NCBI RefSeq assembly: GCF_039555335.1
Contig: NC_092628.1
Span: 30,165,409 to 30,229,408, forward strand
Length of the DNA stretch: 64,000 nucleotides
Reading direction: 5' to 3'
Source: Amphiura filiformis
Lineage: Eukaryota; Echinodermata; Ophiuroidea; Amphilepidida; Amphiuridae
The notes under the pieces were generated by a model. The model was not told the origin of the DNA. It searched no databases and saw only the letters and a list, made by a program, of their open reading frames with translations. A program made the translations under genes and the position numbers. This document shows, piece by piece, positions 54,301 through 61,231 of this stretch (the stretch's first letter is position 1; every line of letters starts with the position of its first letter).

Positions 54301-56357
54301 CGGTTCCCCAATGTGTTCCAACATTGCTTGATGGGGAGAGGGAAGGGTAAATCATTGTTGTAGATGTCATGTTTCTTCCCAAACACAATATAGGTCATTT
54401 CCATGAACATAAGAAATTCTGCACGGAATTTCGACAGAGTGTGCCAAGCGTTCCAAGGACTTTTTTCCTTGATTGTAGGTACCGCCATAGTCGAACGCCT
54501 TAACGATTGAGCTAACTTGACTGACTATTGAGCTAACTTGACTGACTTCAAACTGATTGAAGTTTGCAAAAACTGATTGAAGTTTGCATGTCCCTCATCA
54601 TACACCGTACATAAGCAACACCTGGTATAATTTTGTTTATACTTCATATTCAAATAAAATCAAATGTTCATAATTTGTGTTGAATATCGATAACTGGAAT
54701 TTAAATGACAAAACTATTCGGAGTTGCGAAAATATTTGATAAGGCGATGACAAACAAACCCCTGTTCTTCGGGCCCGACTGATTTCGTTTTGTTATATAG
54801 GCCTACAGCCGTTTTAAGCCGAAGTTTGATTTTGGCTAATAAATTACTAGTAAAACAAGTTCAGGAAGTTTACAATATGTTTGCAAATAATGTCTTTCAA
54901 GCTAAGTGTGATTTTTAGGGTAAATAGTCTCTTCCCGAAAACCAATTCCCGACCGACTCACCCCAATTGACAAGTCCATCCGCCCGTAAAAAAGTTTTTT
55001 TAACGATATTTTTCTCACCTTCAGATAGAGTATCATCCATTCCAAGATCCTAATAGAGATGTTATCAAGTACTGTAAGGCAAACAACATAGTTCTTCAGG
55101 TAATATACCAAGTCTGATACATATTTATTTTATGAAATTCAGGTATAGCGTTTGTGATATTGTTTATCATATTTGTGATTATAAGAGTGTGGACCTTACG
55201 TGTGGGCTAGGAGAAAAATCACTATCCTTTTTTACTTTATCGAATAACCTGTGGCTTTTTATAAATAGGCATACTCTCCATTTTGTGCGGGAAAAGCAGT
55301 CTCCCATCCTGAAATCATCAAGGTTGCCCAAAAGAACAAACGTACACAAGGACAAGTTATACTACGGTGGATCATCCAGGTAAAAAAAAAATTTACATAG
55401 TATTCTATACAGGGCCTTCAAAGTGGCTCTCGTATGAAAAAGGATTGGACTACTGAAATGAACTTAAGGGACGTACCATTAGATTCTCAGGTGGGGGTAG
55501 GAAGTTTTGAAAAAAAAAACTTCACCCACTACATGAGCAAAAAAAAAATTATGTGATAATTTGTTTGAATTGTTTTGAATTAAAATATATCACAGTCACC
55601 CTGAAAATAAACAATAAATCGAACGTATGGGGTTTTTTTCAGCACGGTATCGTTCCAGTTCCCAAAACAGCAAAAGTTGAGCGAGCCAAGGAAAATTCAA
55701 CAGTGAGTACTAATTCTCTCCTTCTCAATCTTTACATTTACATGATTTTTCTTGAGAGGGGGAAATCGTTTTGATATAATTATTAGCTTTAACTCAAGAA
55801 CAGCAAGACTATGAAGATATGCAAATACAATTATTGGGTTTCTTGACTCATTTCCTATCAGATTCAATGTATTCATGTCAAGAAATACACTGCAGTTTTA
55901 GTTTTATTTAAATGGCTAAAACTTGAAATACCGTAAAACCTCGTCTACAAGCATATAGAGTGCCTGTGATAAGATAAAAGCTAAATTATTCCAGGCACCA
56001 TTATGGATTTTGAGCAAATAAATTACAGATCCAAGCATATACAAACAAGTATTATTGTAAGACCAATCTATTGTTTTGGAATATTTACACTTGTTTCGTA
56101 TTAATTTAGCTTTCATCAAAAACACTAAACGAGGTTTTACGGTATGGCCCCTGCCATCCCATTCGCCGTAAGTCATAATTATTTTACACTATCTGTTCAT
56201 AAATCAGGTATATACTTGTTTCATTGAATTGATGATTTTATTCATGTTTTATCAACAGATTTTTGACTTCCAGCTTTCCAAAGAAGACATGGATGCAATG
56301 GACAATATTCACAAAGATTCCTTTCATACACTTAACCCTTTCAAAGATGTTCCATAA
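36340..56357 (+). CDS. Aldo-keto reductase, complete 8-exon gene (281 aa)
   Basis: Exons 36340-36397, 37052-37303, 46834-46935, 48256-48344, 55025-55099, 55269-55379, 55643-55702 and 56259-56357 join in frame to 846 nt (281 codons plus stop), all with GT-AG borders. The family is NADPH-dependent reductases of aldehydes and ketones, cytosolic (known). Catalytic set: Asp46 (LVDTA), Tyr51 (IYGTE), Lys76 (TTKLW) and His109 (LIHMP). GVSNY and VNQIEYHP are family signatures. The NADPH 2'-phosphate site appears as PKT...ER..EN (Lys237, Arg243, Asn247). The start MPIPTVKLSNGVLMPAIGIG matches the usual N-terminus. Length (about 280) fits the short AKR type rather than the roughly 315-residue AKR1 type, whose C-terminal loop is absent here. 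Substrate cannot be told from sequence. No sign of decay. Introns 2 and 4 are large and full of repeats. Confidence 0.95.
36703..36875. mobile_element. hAT-type element relic
   Basis: The right end CATAGCTACGCCACTG matches the end of the hAT element at 2444-2820; the left end is degenerate (GGCTTAGCTAGACTGGGCGC). Confidence 0.5.
37052..37303 (+). CDS. AKR exon 2: catalytic Asp, Tyr, Lys
   Basis: Acceptor attttatag, donor TCG|gtaagt, 252 nt, phase 1 in and out. Contains GMRLVDTAAIYGTEKNVGKA and DFFITTKLWF. Confidence 0.96.
38400..39118. repeat. 37-bp minisatellite, about 19 copies
   Basis: Unit TAGCAGGTAGTTTATC, then (T/A)ATTCCCACATCTACTGCTGA. Left copies are diverged and uneven; the last six (from about 38895) are near-identical, showing recent expansion at the right end. 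A single detached copy sits at 45054-45090. Confidence 0.95.
39128..39382. repeat. Cluster of short TTATTCCGAAGGGTC repeats on both strands
   Basis: About 13 copies of a roughly 18-base word. The left copies read TTATTCCGAAGG and the right ones CCTTCGGAATAA, so the cluster folds on itself around 39300. Confidence 0.88.
39979..40221. mobile_element. Palindromic MITE (243 bp)
   Basis: Ends GGGTCATTCCAGTTGTAATT and TTCAACTGGAATAGCCC are inverted. The centre contains AATTCACGCTCCCTGTATG with its complement in duplicate. Confidence 0.85.
40368..40655 (-). CDS. Unassigned candidate coding exon (95 codons) in AKR intron 2
   Basis: A strong acceptor (gatttttctacag) is followed immediately by ATG and 95 open codons to TAA. 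The product is rich in aromatic and charged residues (start MLGNEYQYPAESLPYPGWEK, middle KRGDVVIPKWAFDSTGY). Composition is more protein-like than the surroundings. I do not recognise the family. It could be the terminal exon of a gene nested antisense to the reductase, or a relic. No partner exon was found between 40656 and 46833. Confidence 0.4.
   Translation of the reverse strand: MLGNEYQYPAESLPYPGWEKFYVPFDVSQLTTNMTKVQYHSSLIMHTSSKVIVERKCERASKHDKDVVTKRGDVVIPKWAFDSTGYCRFKKDINV
42838..42888. repeat. (ATTTC)n microsatellite
   Basis: About ten perfect ATTTC units. Confidence 0.97.
43222..43303 (+). other. tRNA-like sequence (Lys-type anticodon region)
   Basis: AATAGCTCAATTGGCTAGCG is an A-box-like D arm and CCCGGTTCAAAACCCGG a perfect T stem-loop. 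TTCTTTTACC could present a TTT anticodon. The acceptor strands GTTGAAA and ATCGGAA do not pair, so it is probably tRNA-derived. Confidence 0.5.
45108..45792. mobile_element. CCCAGCAAACAC inverted-repeat element, copy 1 (685 bp)
   Basis: Ends CCCAGCAAACACAAAACGTT and AACGTTTTGTGTTTGCTGGG are exact inverted repeats. Internal AACGTTTT and TATATAACCCGACATTTAA words recur in both orientations. No gene. The opposite-orientation copy is at 60233-60923. Confidence 0.92.
46834..46935 (+). CDS. AKR exon 3: catalytic His
   Basis: Acceptor acccattcag, donor GCAGG|gttagt, 102 nt. The split codon G|AT gives Asp of VDLYLIHMP, with the catalytic His. Followed by RQDTWRVLHEAYEQG, the family's 'TW..ME...' helix. 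Confidence 0.95.
46936..48255. other. AKR intron 3 (1.3 kb)
   Basis: No repeat family or exon recognised. An open frame at 47106-47465 has no recognisable domain and is taken as chance. Confidence 0.5.
48256..48344 (+). CDS. AKR exon 4: GVSNY signature
   Basis: Acceptor cttcactatag, donor AACCAG|gtgtgt, 89 nt, phase 1 in and phase 0 out. Reads ICKSIGVSNYDVRHLEELQ and VPHVNQ. The donor is followed after 15 nt by a TTAA-flanked MITE. Confidence 0.95.
48364..48715. mobile_element. Palindromic TTAA-type MITE, copy B (352 bp)
   Basis: Begins GGGGGTACTACACCCC and ends GGTGTAGTACCCC, flanked by TTAA at 48360-48363 and 48716-48719 (the piggyBac-type target). Halves pair along nearly the whole length, including AAGACAAGCGGTT and its complement. 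Lies 15 nt past the AKR exon 4 donor. Confidence 0.92.
48869..49608. mobile_element. CAGT-ended MITE with 5-bp duplication, copy 1, hosting a nested MITE
   Basis: Ends CAGTGTACTTCGGTTATA and TATAACCAAAGTACACCG. Flanked by TTCAA on both sides. A copy of the TGACGTG MITE occupies 49340-49592 inside its right arm. Confidence 0.85.
49340..49592. mobile_element. TGACGTG MITE, copy 2 (internally deleted, nested)
   Basis: Ends GTGACGTTGCATGTCAAAAGG-like and GACATGACACGTCACAT. The middle matches 19850-20040. Confidence 0.88.
49717..49999. mobile_element. ACAATCAAGG-ended MITE, copy 1
   Basis: The right end CCAAGGACTTTTTTCCTTGA ends TTGT at 49999; the left end is degraded. Same orientation and about 95% the same as 54204-54476. 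Confidence 0.85.
50040..50680. repeat. 199-bp tandem repeats in the left arm, about 3 copies
   Basis: Unit contains CATAACTCAAAAACGGAATG, GATTTGAGAGTGGATTATAT and TTTAGGGAGTGGTCACCGAA. Each copy has a similar 69-codon frame, but 199 is not a multiple of 3 and the frames have no recognisable domain. Confidence 0.9.
50971..51060 (-). other. tRNA-Asn-like module (left arm)
   Basis: Minus strand GTGGCGTAGCGGATTAGTCC (A box), CGACTGTTAACTTTTTGG (GTT anticodon region) and GGTTCGAGTCCC (B box). Flanking stems do not fully pair. Confidence 0.6.
51402..51487 (+). other. tRNA-Asn-like module (centre)
   Basis: GTGGCGTAGCGGATTAGTCC ... GTGGTTCGAGTCCCATTGGT. Anticodon region changed to GACTGATAACC. Confidence 0.6.
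51810..52013. mobile_element. Small MITE within the right arm (about 204 bp)
   Basis: Ends GGGTGCTTGCATGGAAGATC and GACCTTTCGTGCAAGCACTC are inverted and flanked by TATA. The left arm lacks it, giving an empty-site comparison. Confidence 0.8.
52080..52169 (+). other. tRNA-Asn-like module (right arm)
   Basis: Near-copy of 51402-51487 with GATGTGAATGGTTCGAGTCC. The same module's 3' half reappears at 53160-53215. Confidence 0.6.
53160..54203. repeat. Right arm, second copy: about 1.04-kb direct duplication of 52117-53158
   Basis: From GTTAACCTTTTGACTATTGA to GCATTCGGTAGAG it repeats the preceding kilobase with few differences, including three 199-bp units. The junction falls inside the tRNA-like module. 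Confidence 0.93.
54204..54476. mobile_element. ACAATCAAGG-ended MITE, copy 2 (273 bp, complete)
   Basis: About 32-bp inverted ends: ACAATCAAGGAATAAAGTCT and CCAAGGACTTTTTTCCTTGA ending in TTGT. No gene. Confidence 0.9.
54479..54540 (-). other. tRNA-like A-box fragment
   Basis: Minus strand AGTTAGCTCAATCGTTAAGG then CGTTCGACTATGGCGG, a D-arm-like start cut off by the MITE; the GAGCTAACTTGACTGAC part is duplicated. Confidence 0.45.
55025..55099 (+). CDS. AKR exon 5
   Basis: Acceptor ctcaccttcag, donor CTTCAG|gtaata, 75 nt, phase 0. Reads IEYHPFQDPNRDVIKYCKAN and NIVLQ, continuing the VNQ of exon 4. Confidence 0.95.
55269..55379 (+). CDS. AKR exon 6
   Basis: Acceptor tataaatag, donor ATCCAG|gtaaaa, 111 nt, phase 0. 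Reads AYSPFCAGKAVSHPEIIKVA and then RTQGQVILRWIIQ, the family's 'AYSP' and 'QV.LRW' blocks. Confidence 0.95.
55643..55702 (+). CDS. AKR exon 7: NADPH-binding
   Basis: Acceptor tttttttcag, donor TCAACA|gtgagt, 60 nt, phase 0. Reads HGIVPVPKTAKVERAKENST; Lys, Arg and Asn of PKT....ER..EN are the NADPH 2'-phosphate contacts in characterised AKRs. Confidence 0.95.
56259..56357 (+). CDS. AKR exon 8: C-terminus
   Basis: Acceptor tatcaacag, 32 codons then TAA at 56355-56357. Reads IFDFQLSKEDMDAMDNIHKD and ends PFKDVP. No canonical AATAAA is evident within the next 100 bases. Confidence 0.94.
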   Translation: MFDFQLSKEDMDAMDNIHKDSFHTLNPFKDVP

Positions 56358-56529
56358 ATGAGTGGTATCGGGTTAGTGTTAGTGATAGGGTTAGCATGGT
56401 TAGGGTCAGAGTTAATATAAATTGGGGATTTATAGTGCACGATGCCAATTCACAAGCCTCTGTACACTTTAAAGGTTTTCGCTGACCACTGTGGCTCAAA
56501 CAAACCTTATGAACCATTTTATAACATTA

Positions 56530-56775
56530 AAAAAACTCAGCTCAATATGGGCGCAGTCTCCTAGTCTACCTATATGTAACCATCGCAACTAGGATCAGCT
56601 CCACAAGTAACGTGTAAACCGAGTAAATTAGGCATCGAGATCTTTGCCAAGGGGAATTTTAAGCTAGCGCAATTTTCACGAGAACATTTTCCAACCCCAC
56701 CATTGCTCGAACTCGGGACTTCCCGCACTGGAGTCTGAAGCTCTAGCAACTGCGCTAACTTGATTGCCAAGGTTA
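56530..56775 (-). mobile_element. tRNA-derived SINE
   Basis: The minus-strand head has TTAGCGCAGTTGCTAGAGC (A box) and CCCGAGTTCGAGCAATGG (B box), then a unique body ending near GAGCTGAGTTTTTTT. Confidence 0.65.
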
Positions 56776-57387
56776 TGTTGTAGGGTTAAAGTTACGGTTA
56801 GGCTTAGAATTAGGGCTTTGGTTATAGGTTATAGATTTTGGACTATCGACATGTAACCATTGCCCAGGCACTTATTTAGACACTAGACAGACTTTACTAC
56901 GTTTAGTTTTAATTGGTTTGGTTTGATTACCACATAAAAATCAACAAACATTCATTCGAGATGTAAAGTATAATCAAAAGTAAGAATAGCAAGTACAAAT
57001 AATTCTTATTTACATTATTTCATATTATAAAGTATTCTCTTTCAAATGCTGATTTTTCGTTTGTCTATTCTACTTATTTATGAATTGTCAGTATTATTAT
57101 ATCTCTTCTTTCAAACTCAAGGACAAAATATATATAACCACATCCCTATTACACTATGTAAATGGAAAATAACCCATTTCGTACCGGATTGTACACTCTT
57201 GAAGACATTATTTCAAAAAGGGTTTATGTATTTCTGTAAGAAAACCTTCGATAGTTTTTAAACATATGGATCTTTTTTGGTACTCCGAGGAAACATTTTT
57301 GATGCTGAAAAAGAAAAGGCCTGCAGATCATGTAAGCCTAATGGTTTTCCAAAAGGTTCTTGATTTTCTGGAACCCTTTTGAAAGAT

Positions 57388-57558
57388 CAGGGGCGGATCC
57401 AGGAATTTTCAATAGAGGGAGCGCCGAGCCACCGCCGCCGCGGCTCGTCGCCCACACAAAGTCAGGCGCCGCTCTGCAAAAATACACAGAGTCAGGCACC
57501 GATCTGCAAAAAATAGAGGGGGCGCGCGCCTGGTGCGCACCCCTCTAAATCCGCCCTG
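57388..57558. mobile_element. hAT-type MITE relic (about 171 bp)
   Basis: Ends CAGGGGCGGATCCAGG and TAAATCCGCCCTG are inverted. The GC-rich centre contains CGCCGCCGCGGC. Target duplication no longer exact. Confidence 0.7.
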
Positions 57559-58179
57559 TTAGATCATGTGCAAAGGTTATCCCTGGAGGACACTTTAGGA
57601 CATTTTCGTGCCTATTAAAGGAACATCTCGATTTCATTGCATGATTTTTCTAATGATCATGAACCATTAACTCAGAGTTCAAAACAATAATTTTTATAGT
57701 TCATGATCATTAGCAAAATCATGTAATGAAATCAAGGCGTTTCCCTCAAATAAGTAGCTCGATGAAACATCCTTAGTGGGTATGCTAGACCTGTTTTAGT
57801 ACTTATTATTAGACTTTTAGCCATGTTAGCCCAATAGACATGATAGAAGACATTTTTTACTTGTTATTAAGCCTGTTTTCTGGCGCCAAGGATATCTGCG
57901 AAATTTAAATCGGGTTCTTGTTTTACAATGTTTAAATCCAATCATCTTACAACATGGTACAAAATGTTATGCTTTGCTTCTTACTGAGTTGATATTACGC
58001 TTCAGGTTGTTTACAATCGTAGTGTTATTATTATTACGACAAGTTATCCTTTATGACATCTTTGACTGAGCTCGGATTGTGATGAATTGTTGATCGTGTT
58101 TCTCTTTCTTCCCAACATTTTCTTATGGTTGTACCCTATATTTTTGCTTTCATTTCCCAAAGTCACAAATTAGAGAGTA

Positions 58180-59379
58180 CAGGGAGTCCCAGAAAAAATT
58201 ACCGGGCGAATGAATTTGAACGTAAGTCGAGAAATAGATATCAGAATCCACCAATCTAAACATCAGCGTGTAGCCCATCTTATTCTGCATCTTATACGCC
58301 AAATTTACTGGAATCGGTTGACTGATTGCGAAGAAATGGGCGATTACATAACGCATGTGTCAATTTACTTCATTCCAAGTTTGAAAGTTTCAACACAATG
58401 CGCACTAGTGGTTAACTGTCTATGCAATGGGCTTCATATTTTGTTCTGTGAAATCCTTTTTGTTTTAAACAATCTGTTTCTTGCAAAGCATTTAGTTCGG
58501 TTTTGTTCAAATTCGAAAACCTGCACGATATTGAAAATGAAAGCTTGCATGTAAGATTGTGCTCGGTACTTGTAAATATATTTTTTCATTAATGTTGACA
58601 TAAATGTTGCATAAAGAATTATTGCATAGAGAATTTCAGCTAGCTTAAAAATTTTCTCACATAGGGTATATTGCTGATCCATTAATTATCCTTTTCTGGT
58701 GCATTGTGGGATTGAAAAAGGGGCAAATCGATCGCTAATTTGCTCCCTTTTCTATCCCACAATGCACCAGAAAAGGATAATTAATGGATCAGCAATATAC
58801 CCTATACATTAATGTTTGTGGAATATTTCCAAGAAATTGTAAAGCAAAGTTTAAATCTTTTAAAACTTCAACATTAATGTTGCATGGTATCAAAATCACA
58901 CGTAAAGCTGTAAGCACTTGAACATTGTCATTCTTGGCTCAAATGTTCTTTGGAAAGTTAAAATATAACATATTTGGCAACTTAAAGAATTAAAGTTGGA
59001 AAGCTTCCAATATTGCAGAAAACATAGTTTTCTCGGACAAACTATTATTCATCTTCAGTGAAAGCATGAATAACATAACACCATCGGATTATAAAATAGA
59101 TTATGTGGACTAAATTTAATGAGATACTCAAACTTTAGGAAGCGGTGAGCGAGTATGAAAAAAGCGCCTGTTGATCAAACTTGGAATGAATTGCATTAAT
59201 GCGCTCATTATGTAATCGTTAATTTCTTCGCAACCAGTCAACCAAATCAAATAACATTTTTGTATACGATGCACAATAGAATAGGCTATGCGCTACATTT
59301 TTAAATTTTTGATTCTGATGTCTATTTCTCGACTTACGTTCAATTTTATTCACTCGGTAATTTTTTATGGGACACCCTG
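58180..59379. mobile_element. Tc1/mariner-type 1.2-kb non-autonomous element
   Basis: Ends CAGGGAGTCCCAGAAAAAAT and ATTTTTTATGGGACACCCTG, flanked by TA on both sides. Inverted homology continues about 130 bp inward (CGTAAGTCGAGAAATAGATA and complement). No transposase recognised. Confidence 0.88.
58661..58805. repeat. 145-bp palindrome with perfect 52-bp arms
   Basis: Arms 58661-58712 and 58754-58805 are exact reverse complements (start ATAGGGTATATTGCTGATCC). The 41-base loop pairs further with mismatches. Nested inside the mariner-type element. Confidence 0.96.
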
Positions 59380-59427
59380 TATAACGTTTTAAGACAAACT
59401 TAATAATTGGAAGATGTATTCCATAAC

Positions 59428-60085
59428 CAGTATGCTTCGACTATATTTATAAATACGTACACATACGCACGTGACCACCTCTGCGCTGCCATAATAGCTT
59501 GTAGACAGTAAGTCTCGAGGTGAGCTTCATATTCGGACCCCCCCCCCTGTGTAATAATTTTGCTATTCAACTAATACATGAATTTGATGATATTTATCTA
59601 AAGATTTTCTATCCTTTTCAATGGCATGGGCATTTGTGACGTGGTATATCGAAAGCAGATTTTTTCACAATTTGGGTTTGTTGCGAATTTGTGATGTTAT
59701 TAATGTTTAAAATATTGTCTGATAGTTTCAGACCGGAATATAACTGGCATCTTGTATTTTTGAGGTAATTTTTCAAGGTAATTCCTACTCTCAACAATGT
59801 CAATAATATGTTTAAAGGCCGATATCTCAATTTCTAATTTTATAATACCATACCTTACAAACTCAATATCTTCGCTTAGGAATGTCGGATTTCATCAGGA
59901 AAAACGGAGTTGTGGAGCAAAATATATTTCTTTAAGATATGTAAAAAACTTAAAATTGATAACCTGTTTTGACATGACACGTCACATTTGGTGACGCTTA
60001 ACGCTTGCTGGTTTGGGTATGTCGTGCCCATGGGTCACGCGCGTACTTATAAATACGTATTTATAGATATAGTCGAAGCATACTG
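59428..60085. mobile_element. CAGT-ended MITE with 5-bp duplication, copy 2, hosting a nested MITE
   Basis: Ends CAGTATGCTTCGACTATA and TATAGTCGAAGCATACTG are exact inverted repeats. Flanked by ATAAC on both sides. The nested TGACGTG MITE is at 59635-59988. Confidence 0.9.
59635..59988. mobile_element. TGACGTG MITE, copy 3 (nested)
   Basis: Right end GACATGACACGTCACATTT intact, left end degraded (TGTGACGTGGTATATCG). Body matches 19700-20040. Confidence 0.85.
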
Positions 60086-60232
60086 ATAACTAAGATCTTG
60101 GTAGTTTGTTTTTCATCAAGACAAATAAGTCGCTACACATTATTAATTATTGCTTTGTTTTCCATTTGAGGGTCTTAGCTTCATTTTGTTTTTCATCACA
60201 TCAATAACTTTCTGTTAATATAAAATCAATTA

Positions 60233-60923
60233 CCCAGCAAACACAAAAACGTTTTAAAAACATTTTAAATAAGTTATATTTTGGCTTTTGGTTTAGGTAA
60301 AAACGTTTTAATAACATTAAAATGTCGGGTTATATAAAGATCATGATAACGTTTTAAAACGTTTTGTATGAAAACACACTACCACAATATTTTTAAATGT
60401 TTTCAAAAAATGTTATTGTAAACTATTTTTGCAAACATTTTTTCCAAATATTGTGTCAATACTTAAATATTATTATGTTAAAATATTTGAACCCAGCAAA
60501 CACAGAAATGTTCTTAAAATGTTTTTTTCAAAACCTTTTAATAACATTTTAATGTCGGGTTATATAAAGATCATGAAAACGTTTTTAAAACGTTATTGAA
60601 AATATTTTGGGCAAACATTTTTCGCAAAATATTTGTTCAACTCCCAAAATAACATTCTGTTTAGAATGTTTTGTATCAAGTTTTCAAGAATGTTTTTGGA
60701 ATGTTATTAAAACGTTTTATACCCTTTATATAACCCGACATTTAAACGTTTTCTGTAAAACATTTTTGTTTGCTGAGCAGTAGATTATCAAAAATGTTTT
60801 TAAGGTTATGAAAACGTTTAATACTCTAAATATACCCTTTATATAACCCGACATTTAAACGTTTTCTGACAACCTTTTATAACCTTTTGCGAACGATGTC
60901 GAAAACGTTTTGTGTTTGCTGGG
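60233..60923. mobile_element. CCCAGCAAACAC inverted-repeat element, copy 2 (691 bp)
   Basis: Reverse complement of 45108-45792, with TA on both sides. An internal CCCAGCAAACACAGAAATG at about 60494 suggests the element was built by one copy inserting in another. Confidence 0.92.
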
Positions 60924-61024
60924 TATTGCTTTGTTTCAATATGATTAAGTCATGTATTGAAATCAAATGTTAATATAGTTTATACAATTCCATTACGGTA
61001 TATCCAGATTCCTTCTGGCATTTT

Positions 61025-61231
61025 TTAGTATGTATGCTGACAGGAATATCCTTTGCGGCATCTCTCGCAGAGATCAGCTCGATGAGGCTTGTTGGGATCC
61101 ACGTGCTTATCTTCCGGATCACAAGTGCATAAGGCATGAACTTTTCCACAGATGGAGCATTTGAACTGCTCTACCTTGTATGGCTTCACGAAGGTTCCAG
61201 GACAACTTTGACATTCTTGACCAAAGGCAGG
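61025..61231 (-). CDS. ZAR1-like terminal exon
   Basis: Acceptor attcttttttcag, then 68 codons and TAA. Begins PAFGQECQSCPGTF and ends RKGYSCQHTY. A terminal-inverted-repeat element ends 101 bp past the stop (60923), so it probably lies in or at the end of the 3' UTR. Confidence 0.9.
   Translation of the reverse strand, partial: PAFGQECQSCPGTFVKPYKVEQFKCSICGKVHALCTCDPEDKHVDPNKPHRADLCERCRKGYSCQHTY

Larger units (their letters stand above)
56358..58179. other. Convergent intergenic region, left part
   Basis: Holds a tRNA-derived SINE, an hAT relic and a short foldback at 57629-57738 (TTTCATTGCATGATTTT and complement). The rest is AT-rich. Confidence 0.6.
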
